Below are positions 34,075 to 42,204 of a stretch of 64,000 nucleotides of DNA, in pieces (position 1 is the stretch's first letter; each line of letters opens with the position of its first letter). The translations under genes were made by a program, and so were the position numbers. Below the pieces are notes generated by a model, which saw nothing but the letters and a program-made list of their open reading frames with translations, had not been told where the DNA came from and did no database searches. The stretch spans positions 34,900-98,899 of the forward strand of contig NZ_PVTF01000025.1 in the NCBI RefSeq assembly GCF_003002815.1, in the 5' to 3' direction. This stretch comes from Umezawaea tangerina (GTDB lineage Bacteria; Actinomycetota; Actinomycetes; Mycobacteriales; Pseudonocardiaceae).

Positions 34075-36492
34075 GTGACTGTGCAGAACCGTGTTCGCTG
34101 GCGGTGGGCCACGGTGGCGGACTGGCGCAATTGGCGACTTCCCGTCAAGGTCGCCGCCGTGCTGCTGGTCCCCGTGGCGGTCGCCGTCGGAGCGGGCGTT
34201 CTCCAGATCCGCGGTTACGTCGTGCGGGCCGACTCCTACGCCGCCGTCGGCAAGCTGGTCACGCTGCGTTCCGCGATGACCCCGTTGATCACCGCCATCC
34301 AGGACGAACGGGCCTTCCAGGCGGGTCGGGCCGACGGCGTGCCGCCCGAGCCGAAGGCCTTCCACGACCGGGGCGCCGTGACGAACCGGGCGCTGGACAA
34401 CGTCCGCGCCATCGCGGCCGACGCCACGCTGCTCGGCGACGTGTCGGAGTCCCGCTACTCCGAGGTCCTCACCCAGATGAACGGCCTCCAGCAGCTGCGG
34501 CAGTCGGTCGACGCCGGGTCGGACGTCTCGGTCGCCGTCGTCTCCTACACCACCGTGCTGCGCACCCTGCTCGACTTCGACCAGGCGCTGGTCAGCGAGT
34601 TCGGCGACCCGGCGCTGGCGGGCACCGGCGTCGCGCTGCACAACCTGTCCATGGCGGGCGAGCAGCTCTCGCAGCAGCACGCCGTCGTGCTCGCGGCGGC
34701 CACCCGCGGCCGCCTGCTCGACGCCGAGGCCGTGTCGCTGGGCCAGTCGACGCTGCGCTACCAGGACCGGATCACCGACTTCACCGCGCTGGCCAACTCC
34801 GACCAGCGGGGGGAGTGGACCGGGATCGTCACCGGACGGGACGTCCAGGCCCGCGAGCGGATGGTCAACGACGCGCGCGCCTCCGCCGACACCACCGGTC
34901 CCGGTGACCCGCCGTCGCTGACGTCCAAGGTCCCGCTGGGGGAGTGGGAGTCGGCCTCCCACATCACCGACACGCTGGTCGGCAAGGTGATCAGCGAGCT
35001 GGAGGGCGACCTCGCGACGACCGCCACCACGCTGCAGGACGACACCAGCGACCAGGCGGGCCTCACCTCGACCATCCTGCTGGCCTCGCTGCTCGCCGCC
35101 GCGGGCATCGGCGTCGTGGTCGGCAACAACATGCTCCGCTCGCTGCTGACCCTGCGGCGCACCGCGCTCGAGGTCGCCCGCCACCAGCTGCCCGCGCTCG
35201 TGGCGGACCTGCGTGAGGAAGGCGCGAGCGAGGTCGTCATCGAGCCGGTGGCCGTGCACACGACCGAGGAGTTCGGCCAGCTCGCCCGCGCGTTCGACGC
35301 GGTGCACCAGCAGGCCGTCGGCTCCGCGGTCGAGCAGGCCAGGCTGCGCGGCGGTCTGCGCAACACCTTCGTCAACCTGTCGCGCCGCAGCCAGGGCCTG
35401 GTCGAGCGGCAGCTGCGGCTGATGGAGGAGCTGGAGCGCAAGGAGGAGAACCCGCAGCAGCTGGCGAACCTCTTCAAGCTCGACCACCTCGCGACCCGGA
35501 TGCGCCGCAACAACGAGAACCTGATGGTCCTGTCCGGAACGGACGTGACGCGCCGGTTCAGCAAGCCGATCCCGCTGGCCGACGTGCTGCGCGCGGCGGC
35601 GTCGGAGATCGAGCAGTACCAGCGCGTCGTCGTGCAGACCACGCCCCAGGTCGAGGTCGTCGGCTACGCCGCGAGCGACCTGGTGCGGCTCATCGCGGAG
35701 CTGCTGGACAACGCCACCGCGTTCTCGCCGCCGCGCAGCCACGTGGTGATCGTCGGGCGGCCCCGCAGCGGTGGCGGCGTCGTGATCGACGTGATCGACG
35801 AGGGCGTCGGCATGTCCGGGCCCGAGCTGGCCTCGGCCAACGAGCGCCTGCGCTCAGTGGCGACCGACGAGCTGCCCGCGACCCGGCAGATGGGCCTGTT
35901 CGTCATCGCCAGGCTGGCCGCCCGGCACCAGGTCGAGGTCACCCTCGTCGACCAGGGCCCGCACCGCGACGGCCTGCGCGCGGTCGTCGGCGTGCCGCCG
36001 GACCTGGTCCGCAAGCCCACCTCCGCGCACTCGCCGAGGGTCGTCGACACCCGGCCCGCCGCGGCCCGCGCCGCCGCCGTCGTGCCGGCCTCCCGACCGC
36101 GTCCGGCCACCAACGGCGTAACGCCCACCCCGGCTCGGACGACGGAGAGCGAGTGGTCGTCCTTCCGGGGCATGGCCATCGACGACCAGGGCGGCGCGGC
36201 GACACCGCGTTCGGTCTGGTTCAAGGGCAAGCTGCCCGCGGGGGAGTCGCCGCGCCACCGGCTCGACGGCCCCCCGGAACCCGAGCCGACCCCCCGGTCC
36301 GAACCCGACGGCGAGCTGCCCAAGAGGCGGCCGCGCGGGAACCTCATGGGGGAACGGCCGGCCACCAACGGAGTCGCGCCCGCCCGACGGGACCCGAACG
36401 CGACACGGGGCTTCCTCTCGAACTACCAGACGGGAATCCGGCAGGGTGTGCGGGATTCCGGTGATCAACGTTCTGCACAGGAGGATCCATGA
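34075..36492 (+). CDS. cvnA: Conservon sensor kinase-like protein CvnA (NIT domain)
   Basis: 805 aa from GTG 34075, the last of several in-frame starts and the one that puts TVQNRVRWRWATVADWRNW before the first membrane helix (about 24-44). The extracytoplasmic region (45-330) resembles the nitrate/nitrite-sensing NIT domain (TAIQDERAFQAGRADG). TM2 is about 333-358, then a HAMP-like linker and a HATPase domain: AELLDNATAFSPP (N-box, about 541), DVIDEGVGMSG (G1), TRQMGLFVIARLAARHQVEV. A disordered Pro/Arg/Gly tail of about 150 residues follows. CvnA proteins feed a Roadblock/DUF742/GTPase module. ATGA overlap with cvnB. Confidence 0.9.
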   Translation: MTVQNRVRWRWATVADWRNWRLPVKVAAVLLVPVAVAVGAGVLQIRGYVVRADSYAAVGKLVTLRSAMTPLITAIQDERAFQAGRADGVPPEPKAFHDRGAVTNRALDNVRAIAADATLLGDVSESRYSEVLTQMNGLQQLRQSVDAGSDVSVAVVSYTTVLRTLLDFDQALVSEFGDPALAGTGVALHNLSMAGEQLSQQHAVVLAAATRGRLLDAEAVSLGQSTLRYQDRITDFTALANSDQRGEWTGIVTGRDVQARERMVNDARASADTTGPGDPPSLTSKVPLGEWESASHITDTLVGKVISELEGDLATTATTLQDDTSDQAGLTSTILLASLLAAAGIGVVVGNNMLRSLLTLRRTALEVARHQLPALVADLREEGASEVVIEPVAVHTTEEFGQLARAFDAVHQQAVGSAVEQARLRGGLRNTFVNLSRRSQGLVERQLRLMEELERKEENPQQLANLFKLDHLATRMRRNNENLMVLSGTDVTRRFSKPIPLADVLRAAASEIEQYQRVVVQTTPQVEVVGYAASDLVRLIAELLDNATAFSPPRSHVVIVGRPRSGGGVVIDVIDEGVGMSGPELASANERLRSVATDELPATRQMGLFVIARLAARHQVEVTLVDQGPHRDGLRAVVGVPPDLVRKPTSAHSPRVVDTRPAAARAAAVVPASRPRPATNGVTPTPARTTESEWSSFRGMAIDDQGGAATPRSVWFKGKLPAGESPRHRLDGPPEPEPTPRSEPDGELPKRRPRGNLMGERPATNGVAPARRDPNATRGFLSNYQTGIRQGVRDSGDQRSAQEDP

Positions 36493-36920
36493 CTGCTTCG
36501 CGGTCTCGCCAGGTGGACCAGTTCGGCTGGCTGATCACCAGCTTCACCGAGCGCGTACCCGGAGTCGCACACGCGGTGGTGATCTCGGTGGACGGTCTGC
36601 TGCTCACCGCGTCCGCGGGCCTGCCGGACAGGCGCGCCGACCAGCTCTCCGCGATCGCGGCGGGCGTCACGAGCCTCGCCCAGAGCGCCGCGCTGTTCTT
36701 CGACGGCGGGGGCGTGCTGCGCTCGGTCGTCGAGATGGAGCACGGCATCATGCTGCTGATGTCGGTCCGCGACGGCTCGTGCCTCGCGGTGCTCGCCGCG
36801 CCGGACAGCGACGTCGGCCAGGTCGCCTACGAGATGACCGTCGTGGTGGACCAGGTCGGCCAGCTCCTCACGCCTGAGTTCCGTGCCGAGCTGCACGGTG
36901 CGACCCGCATGTCAGCGTGA
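36489..36920 (+). CDS. cvnB: Roadblock/LC7-domain protein CvnB
   Basis: 143 aa. Roadblock/LC7 fold: QFGWLITSFTERVPGVAHAV, SVDGLLLTASAGLPDRRADQ, LSAIAAGVTSLAQSAALFFD, and MLLMSVRDGSCLAVLAAPDS, the standard actinobacterial CvnB sequence. Start ATG 36489 overlaps the cvnA stop (ATGA). In known conservons the Roadblock protein regulates the CvnD GTPase; that gene is missing here. Confidence 0.95.
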   Translation: MTASRSRQVDQFGWLITSFTERVPGVAHAVVISVDGLLLTASAGLPDRRADQLSAIAAGVTSLAQSAALFFDGGGVLRSVVEMEHGIMLLMSVRDGSCLAVLAAPDSDVGQVAYEMTVVVDQVGQLLTPEFRAELHGATRMSA

Positions 36921-36927
36921 GGCCACG

Positions 36928-37428
36928 ATGAGCGGACCGGACTCCGAGCAGACGTTCGCCGACTTACTGAACGGCCTCACGCTCGACAGCGGCAGGCGCC
37001 GGGGCCGCAAGCGCAAGCGCGACCGGCCCGAGGCCCGGACGATCAGCGTGCCGTCCCCCTCCGACGTGCCCTCGTCGGACGAGGACGGCGAGGCCGCGTC
37101 GATCGTCCGGCCCTACTCGTGGACCGGCGGCCGCACCACGTCCGACTTCCAGCTCGAGATCGAGACGCTGGTCAGCGCGGGCGAGGAGCTGTACGCCGGG
37201 CCGATCAAGGCCGAGTACCAGGACGTGATCGCGCTCTGCGAGCGTCCCCGTTCCGTCGCCGAGGTGGCCGCCCTGCTCGGCATCCCCCTGGGCGTGGCGA
37301 AGGTCCTGCTCGGCGACATGGCCGAGCGCGGCCTGCTGGAGGTCCACGCGACCGCCGTCGTCGAGGGCGACAACATCCCCGATCTCGGTCTGATGGAGCG
37401 CGTCCTCAGCGGCCTGCGCAAGCTCTGA
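36928..37428 (+). CDS. cvnC: DUF742 protein CvnC
   Basis: 166 aa from ATG 36928, seven bases after cvnB. Typical DUF742 core in the second half: IVRPYSWTGGRTTSDFQLEI (starting VRPY...GGRT), then a winged-helix-like part (ALCERPRSVAEVAALLGIPL, GVAKVLLGDMAERGLLEV). The N-terminal 60 residues, rich in basic residues (RRRGRKRKRDRPEA), are longer than in many CvnC proteins and probably disordered. Normally followed by CvnD. Confidence 0.93.
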   Translation: MSGPDSEQTFADLLNGLTLDSGRRRGRKRKRDRPEARTISVPSPSDVPSSDEDGEAASIVRPYSWTGGRTTSDFQLEIETLVSAGEELYAGPIKAEYQDVIALCERPRSVAEVAALLGIPLGVAKVLLGDMAERGLLEVHATAVVEGDNIPDLGLMERVLSGLRKL

Positions 37429-37455
37429 TCAAAATCCCTGCTCGGCCACCCCGGC

Positions 37456-37470
37456 GCCCCGCGTCGGGGC
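37456..37470 (+). terminator. Short hairpin after conservon
   Basis: GCCCCG-CGT-CGGGGC, 28 bases after the cvnC stop. It suggests the operon ends here rather than continuing to a GTPase gene. Confidence 0.5.
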
Positions 37471-37486
37471 TTCCGCCATGCGTGCC

Positions 37487-37526
37487 TTGATGTGTAACCC
37501 CCAGTGGGGGTATACATGGGGTTACA
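37487..37526 (+). promoter_or_regulatory. Promoter with palindromic operator for Clp-N protein
   Basis: TTGATG (37487-37492), 18-base spacer and TATACA (37511-37516) form a plausible housekeeping promoter. Superimposed on it is the inverted repeat TGTAACCCC (37493-37501) / GGGGTTACA (37518-37526), 16 bases apart, occupying the spacer and flanking the -10. The next gene begins with a ribbon-helix-helix-like domain, so autorepression at this site is likely. It is separated from the ATG at 37554 by 27 bases including AAGGGG. Confidence 0.65.
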
Positions 37527-37553
37527 AGCATCGGTGACCGAAGGGGAACGGCC

Positions 37554-38276
37554 ATGCCGAAGATCAACGTCTACCTGCCCGACGACCTGGCCGACGCGGT
37601 CAAGGAGTCCGGCGTGCCCGTCTCGGCGATCTGCCAGCGCGCGCTGGAGCAGTCCGTGAAGCGGGTCTCCGCCATCCGCGCCACGGTCCTGGGGGACCTG
37701 GAGGCCGACGACCCGACCGCCGGGTTCCCGCACTTCACCGACCGGGTCCGCACGGTGGTCAAGCTCGCCGTCGGCCGGGCGCGGGAGGAGGGCGCCGCCG
37801 GCGTCGGCACCGCCCACCTGCTGCACGGCCTGCTCGCCGAGGGCACGAACCTGGCCCTGCGCGTGCTCGGCGCGATCGAGGTCGACGCGGGTCGCGTGGC
37901 GCGGGAGCTGGACCGGCTGTCGTCGGCGGCGGCAGGCTCGGACGAGGCCACCCGCTTCGGCGTCGACGCGGCCAACGCGCTGGAGCTGACCGTCACCGAG
38001 GCCGTGACCCTCGGGCACAACTACGTCGGCTGCGAACACCTGCTCCTCGGCCTGCTCGCCGAGCCGGACGGCCTCGGTGGGCAGGCCCTGCGCGCCGCGG
38101 GCGCCGACCTGCGGGCCGTGCGCGGCGCGGTCGTGGCCGCGCTCGCCGGGTACGTGCACCTGCGCGCCCAGCCCAACGCGGCCCCCGCGGGTGTCGTCGA
38201 CGCCCTGCGCCAGGAGCTCGCCCCCCTCGTCAGCAGGCTCGACCGGCTCGAAGCGCATGTCGGCATCGAAGGCTGA
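37554..38276 (+). CDS. RHH-like/Clp N-domain protein, probable autoregulator
   Basis: 240 aa. Residues 1-45 (PKINVYLPDDLADAVKESGV, then SAICQRALEQSVKR) look like a ribbon-helix-helix DNA-binding segment. Residues about 60-200 carry a double Clp-N (Clp_N repeat) domain: GTAHLLHGLLAEGTNLALRV and GCEHLLLGLLAEPDGLGGQA. There is no AAA+ domain. A C-terminal helical tail follows (LRQELAPLVSRLDRLEAHV). Clp-N modules bind peptides or adaptors, so this may be a transcription factor sensing unfolded protein or a Clp-related ligand; that is inference. The palindromic operator upstream supports DNA binding. Confidence 0.8.
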   Translation: MPKINVYLPDDLADAVKESGVPVSAICQRALEQSVKRVSAIRATVLGDLEADDPTAGFPHFTDRVRTVVKLAVGRAREEGAAGVGTAHLLHGLLAEGTNLALRVLGAIEVDAGRVARELDRLSSAAAGSDEATRFGVDAANALELTVTEAVTLGHNYVGCEHLLLGLLAEPDGLGGQALRAAGADLRAVRGAVVAALAGYVHLRAQPNAAPAGVVDALRQELAPLVSRLDRLEAHVGIEG

Positions 38277-38328
38277 CGCCGGGTGGCTGCTGGTGCTCGC
38301 CTTCCTCGTGGTGATCGCGATCCTGTGA
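38257..38328 (+). CDS. Possible 23-residue single-helix membrane peptide
   Basis: An ATG at 38257 overlaps the 3' end of the Clp-N gene by 20 bases in another frame and encodes SASKADAGWLLVLAFLVVIA plus IL, a short polar start and one hydrophobic helix, ending exactly where the opposite-strand hydrolase gene begins. No clear Shine-Dalgarno. It could be a real small membrane protein or chance. Confidence 0.3.
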   Translation: MSASKADAGWLLVLAFLVVIAIL

Positions 38329-39120
38329 CTACCCGCCGATGACGGCGGCCAGTGCGGAATAGAGCGCGTGCGGGTTGTCGACCATCGGGAAGTGGCCCGC
38401 GTCCGGAATGGCGAACGTGCTCGATTCGTCGAGCAGCGGCAGCAGGTGGCCCAACCGGTCGCCCTGGGCGCCGTACAGGAACGAGGTGCCCGTCATCGCC
38501 CGGTACCAGCCGAGCAGCTTGCCGCTGTCGGACCACTCCACCAGGGACCGCGCGCTCTCGTGGACGGCGGCGGGCGCGCACGTCGCCGTCCACTCGCCCC
38601 ACGCCCGCAGGTCGGCCTCGGGTGCGGCCCGCAGCGAGTCGATGAACCGGCCGAACTCGTTGTCGGCGAAGTCGTCCAGCTCCAGGTCCGCGATCTGCCT
38701 GCTCACCAGCCCGGCGTCGTCCCCGACCAGGTTGCCCTCGACACCGGTGAACGTCACCAGGTCGCGCATCCCCTGCGCCGCGATCAGCCCGACCGCGCCG
38801 CCCATGCTGTGCCCGACCAGGTGCAGCCGGGTGGGCGCCAGCCGGGCCACGACGCGGCCGACCAGGTCCGCGTAGTTCTCCAGGGTGTGCGCGCCGGAGG
38901 GCAGGGGCGCGGTGCGGCCGTGGCCGGGGAGGTCGATCGCGCACGTCGTCAGGTGCGCCAGCGCCGGTGCGTCCACCACCGCGGCGAAGCTGTCCTTCGT
39001 GCAGCTCAGGCCGTGCAGCAGCACGACGACGTCCGGGCCGGCGGGGCGGATGTCCGCGACGACGTCGACCACCGCGCCACCGTGCTCGACGGGGATGGCC
39101 TGGTTGTGGAGGAAGTTCAT
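38329..39120 (-). CDS. Alpha/beta hydrolase
   Basis: 263 aa from ATG 39120 (GGAAG upstream). VVLLHGLSCTKDSF (oxyanion region), nucleophile elbow LVGHSMGGAVGLIA, and catalytic-His context AIPDAGHFPMVDNPHAL. Small cap domain between. No signal peptide, cytoplasmic. Substrate unknown. Divergent from a MarR/GbsR-like regulator with about 197 bases between starts, a likely regulator-target pair. Confidence 0.88.
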   Translation of the reverse strand: MNFLHNQAIPVEHGGAVVDVVADIRPAGPDVVVLLHGLSCTKDSFAAVVDAPALAHLTTCAIDLPGHGRTAPLPSGAHTLENYADLVGRVVARLAPTRLHLVGHSMGGAVGLIAAQGMRDLVTFTGVEGNLVGDDAGLVSRQIADLELDDFADNEFGRFIDSLRAAPEADLRAWGEWTATCAPAAVHESARSLVEWSDSGKLLGWYRAMTGTSFLYGAQGDRLGHLLPLLDESSTFAIPDAGHFPMVDNPHALYSALAAVIGG

Positions 39121-39317
39121 CGTCGCTTCCGTCGTCTGTGCTGGGGGCAGGGTCTGGTGTACATCGGTCCGTTTCGCCGACACCTTGACCGCATTCATTC
39201 TTTCGCGTTGTTCGTGATGGTTTTCCGGCTGTTCATCCCGCAGTAGTGCGGTGTCTTGCGAAGATCCATAATCTGACTTACTGTGACTTCAGTGTTGACC
39301 GAAACCAAGGAGTCGCC

Positions 39318-39782
39318 GTGAGCGTCGGCAGGGAAACCCGCCTCTCCGCGTGGATCGAACGCCTTGCCGCGCACTTCGCGGAGGAGGGCATCCCGCTCAT
39401 CGGCGGTCGCATCCTGGGGCACCTGCTCGTGTGCGAACCCACCGAGCGCACCGCCGCCGAGCTCGCCCAGGAGCTCGAGGCCAGCAGCGGCTCGATCAGC
39501 ACGAACCTCAAGTACCTCGTCAACGCCGGGCTGGTCACCAAGCGGACCCGGCGCGGCCGCCAGGCCGCGGAGTACCGGGTCGACGAGAAGCGGTGGGCGG
39601 ACATGGTGCAGCGGCGGCTGGACGCGCTGGTGAGCGTCCGCGACCTGACGCAGTCGGGGATGCGGCTGCTCAGCGGCGACCCGCAGCGGGCGCACCGGCT
39701 GCGCACGGTGGACGAGCTCTACGGCTGGCTGGCCGACGAGCTCCCGCCGCTGTGGGAAAGGCGTCCCGCGCCGCCCAAGTAG
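39318..39782 (+). CDS. MarR/GbsR-like transcriptional regulator
   Basis: 154 aa from GTG 39318 with AAGGAG five bases upstream. Winged-helix features: GGRILGHLLVCEPTERTAAE, ELEASSGSISTNLKYLVNAG (recognition helix), LVTKRTRRGRQAAEYRV (wing). The N-terminus (WIERLAAHFAEEGIPLIGGR) matches the GbsR subgroup. Likely controls the divergent hydrolase. Ends seven bases before the stop of the convergent ATP-grasp gene, with no room for a terminator. Confidence 0.85.
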   Translation: MSVGRETRLSAWIERLAAHFAEEGIPLIGGRILGHLLVCEPTERTAAELAQELEASSGSISTNLKYLVNAGLVTKRTRRGRQAAEYRVDEKRWADMVQRRLDALVSVRDLTQSGMRLLSGDPQRAHRLRTVDELYGWLADELPPLWERRPAPPK

Positions 39783-39788
39783 GCGGCC

Positions 39789-41192
39789 TCAGGTCCCGCC
39801 GACCCGGCCCAGCTCCGCTTCCAGCCCGTTCAGCACGGCGTTGCAGTCCGCCAGCAGCTCGTCGGCGCCCACGGCGTCCACCACGAACACGCCGAGCCAG
39901 TTCCGCGACCCGCCGGACGGGTCGTAGTCGGGCACCGGTACGCCCTCCTCCATGGCGAACGCCCTGACCTGGGTCGCGGTGCTCCCCGGCGACAGCAGCG
40001 CCGACCAGTCGACCTCACCGGGCAGCCAGCGCGGGTTGGTCCGCCACGGCACGCCCCGCGCGTCCGTCGGGATCACCGCCAGCGACGCGGCCGCCCGGTC
40101 GCCCTCCACGAGCATCGCGGGCGGGTACTCCACGGGTTCGCCGAGCAGTTCCCGGACCAGGGTGGCGATGGGGTCGATGCCGAACACGGTCTCGATCTGC
40201 CCGGTGACCATCAGCCCGGCGAACCGGGCGCCGGTCTCGATGATCGCGACCGCCCCGTCCGGGCCCAGCTTGATCTCCGTGTGCGTCCCGCAGGTGCCCA
40301 GCCCCAGCGCGTCCACCGCCGCGCGCGACACGGCTTCGAGGTGCCGCTGGACCGGCACCGGCAGCACGCTGGGCAGCGTGCTGGCGACCTCGGTGAACGG
40401 CGGGATCGCGGGCAGCTTCCCGGTGATGCACAGCGGGTGGTAGACGCCGTCGGCGACGATGCCCTCGACGCTCACGTAGTCGCCGTAGCCGGGCCCGTCG
40501 TACCAGCCCTCGGTGCTGCCTCCGATGATCTCCTCCACGAGCAGGTCGCGGTCGGTGTCCGGCGCGTGCAGCTCGTTCATCCCGGCCCGGCTGCCCAGCT
40601 CCAGCGCCGCCGCGACCCGCCGCCACGCGGGAGCCACGTCCGCGGGGGTGTCGAGCACGAGCTGCGCGACGGACCCCGCGCCCCACGCGGGTTTCAGCAG
40701 CAACGGCGGCCGCAGGTCGGTCATCGCCGCGGCGAGGTCGGCCTCGGAGTCGACCCGGCGGAACCGGGGGATCGGGACACCCGCGGCCTCCCACGTCCCG
40801 CGCATCAGCCGCTTGTCCCTGGCCCGCACCAGACCGGGCCCGCCGCCCTTGAGCCCGAGCCGCTCCGCGACGTGCGCGACGAGCAGCACGGCGAACTCCG
40901 ACATCGTCAGCACCGCGTCCGCCCCGAGGGCTTCGGCGTGCTTGGCGACGAGCTCGACCAGCGCCTCGCCGCGCTCGTCGGTGTGCAGGTCGGTGACGCT
41001 CGCGCACACCGGCCGCCACTCGTCCTGTGCGGTGGTGGGCAACGGGGTCAGCGCGAGCACGTGCAGCTCACCGCAGCCCGCGATGCGCGGGAACACGTGC
41101 TCCAGCGGCGCCCCGCCCTTGACGTACACGTAGACGATCTTCTTCGGAGCACCCATCGACCGACGGTAATTTTGCCCTTCGGGCACGGACAA
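39789..41192 (-). CDS. ATP-grasp carboxylate-amine ligase
   Basis: 467 aa. ATP-grasp order: VRARDKRLMRGTWEAAGVPI, ATP lysine PPLLLKPAWGAGSVAQLVLD, VEEIIGGSTEGWYDGPGYGD, and metal-binding EIKLGPDGAVAIIETGARFA. A C-terminal beta domain follows, as in BacD-type dipeptide and L-amino-acid ligases. Start GTG 41192 has AGGGG seven bases upstream; ATG 41156 is an alternative without a good site. Only three bases separate its start from the stop of ctaA. It probably makes an amide from two amino-acid-like substrates; their identity is unknown. Confidence 0.82.
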   Translation of the reverse strand: MSVPEGQNYRRSMGAPKKIVYVYVKGGAPLEHVFPRIAGCGELHVLALTPLPTTAQDEWRPVCASVTDLHTDERGEALVELVAKHAEALGADAVLTMSEFAVLLVAHVAERLGLKGGGPGLVRARDKRLMRGTWEAAGVPIPRFRRVDSEADLAAAMTDLRPPLLLKPAWGAGSVAQLVLDTPADVAPAWRRVAAALELGSRAGMNELHAPDTDRDLLVEEIIGGSTEGWYDGPGYGDYVSVEGIVADGVYHPLCITGKLPAIPPFTEVASTLPSVLPVPVQRHLEAVSRAAVDALGLGTCGTHTEIKLGPDGAVAIIETGARFAGLMVTGQIETVFGIDPIATLVRELLGEPVEYPPAMLVEGDRAAASLAVIPTDARGVPWRTNPRWLPGEVDWSALLSPGSTATQVRAFAMEEGVPVPDYDPSGGSRNWLGVFVVDAVGADELLADCNAVLNGLEAELGRVGGT

Positions 41193-41195
41193 CCC

Positions 41196-42182
41196 CTAGG
41201 CGGTCTGTTCCGCCAAGTCGAGTCGTTCGTGGACGTCGTCCACGCCCTGGGAGGGCACCGGACCGCGCGAACGGCTCGCTACCCACAGCGCCGCCGTGGC
41301 GACGACGACGGCCCCGGCGCCGAGGACGTGCAGCGACACCAGCACCTCGGGTACGCCGGTCCAGTACTGCACCATGCCGAGCGCGCCCTGCGAGAGGACG
41401 ACGGCCACCAGGACCCGGAAGCGGCGGCGCAGCACGGTGTCCTCGGACAGCGCCCGGATCGCGAAGCCCAGCGCGGTCAGCATGCCGAGGAACAGGAACA
41501 GCAGGTCGGCGTGCACCTGCGCGAGGTTGTCGACCGGCAGGGCCAGGCGCGGGGTGTCCGAGTCGCCCGCGTGCGGCCCTGCCGCGGTCACGAAAGTGCC
41601 CGCCAGCAACAGGAACCCGAGCACCACGCCCTGCAGCACCTGCAACGCCATCAACGGCCGGGGCAGCAGCGTGTCGGCGGGCTCGTCGCCCTCGGCGAGC
41701 GACCGGTGCAGCAGCACGGCCATCCACACCAGGCCCATGGACACCAGGAAGTGCACCGAGACCGTCCACCAGAGCAGTCCGGTGAGGACGGTGATGCCAC
41801 CGATCACGGCCTGCAGCGCCACCCCGCCCAACTGCACCAGCGCCAGCCCCAGCACCCGCCGCCTGCGCGGCCGACCCAGCCACGCCGCCACCACGATCAG
41901 CCCGGCGATCACGCCAACCACACCGGTCAACGTCCGGTTCCCGAACTCGACCCACTGGTGCAACGGCCCGACCTCCGGGTGCGCCACCGGCGTCAGACTC
42001 CCCGCCACGCACTGCGGCCACGTCGGGCACCCCAACCCCGACCCGGTCACCCGGACTACTGACCCGGTGACGGCGATACCGCCCTGGGCGATGACCAGCG
42101 CCACCGCGATGGCGCGCTGGAGAGCGAGGAGACGGGTGGTGAACCACGGGGGAACGGACACCGCCCGATGGTAGGACGGCAC
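41196..42182 (-). CDS. ctaA: Heme A synthase (COX15/CtaA)
   Basis: 328 aa, eight hydrophobic helices. The actinobacterial COX15 signature is clear: AQGGIAVTGSVVRVTGSGLG followed by CPTWPQC (Cys pair), GPLHQWVEFGNRTLTGVVG (heme His), and a second-half HADLLFLFLG. It converts heme O from CtaB to heme A for cytochrome oxidase. GTG 42182 is used; an in-frame GTG at 42161 would shorten it by seven residues. An ABC exporter lies immediately upstream, as in other actinobacteria. Confidence 0.95.
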   Translation of the reverse strand: MPSYHRAVSVPPWFTTRLLALQRAIAVALVIAQGGIAVTGSVVRVTGSGLGCPTWPQCVAGSLTPVAHPEVGPLHQWVEFGNRTLTGVVGVIAGLIVVAAWLGRPRRRRVLGLALVQLGGVALQAVIGGITVLTGLLWWTVSVHFLVSMGLVWMAVLLHRSLAEGDEPADTLLPRPLMALQVLQGVVLGFLLLAGTFVTAAGPHAGDSDTPRLALPVDNLAQVHADLLFLFLGMLTALGFAIRALSEDTVLRRRFRVLVAVVLSQGALGMVQYWTGVPEVLVSLHVLGAGAVVVATAALWVASRSRGPVPSQGVDDVHERLDLAEQTA

Positions 42183-42204
42183 CGCTGAGAGCCGTCCGGG
42201 CGGG

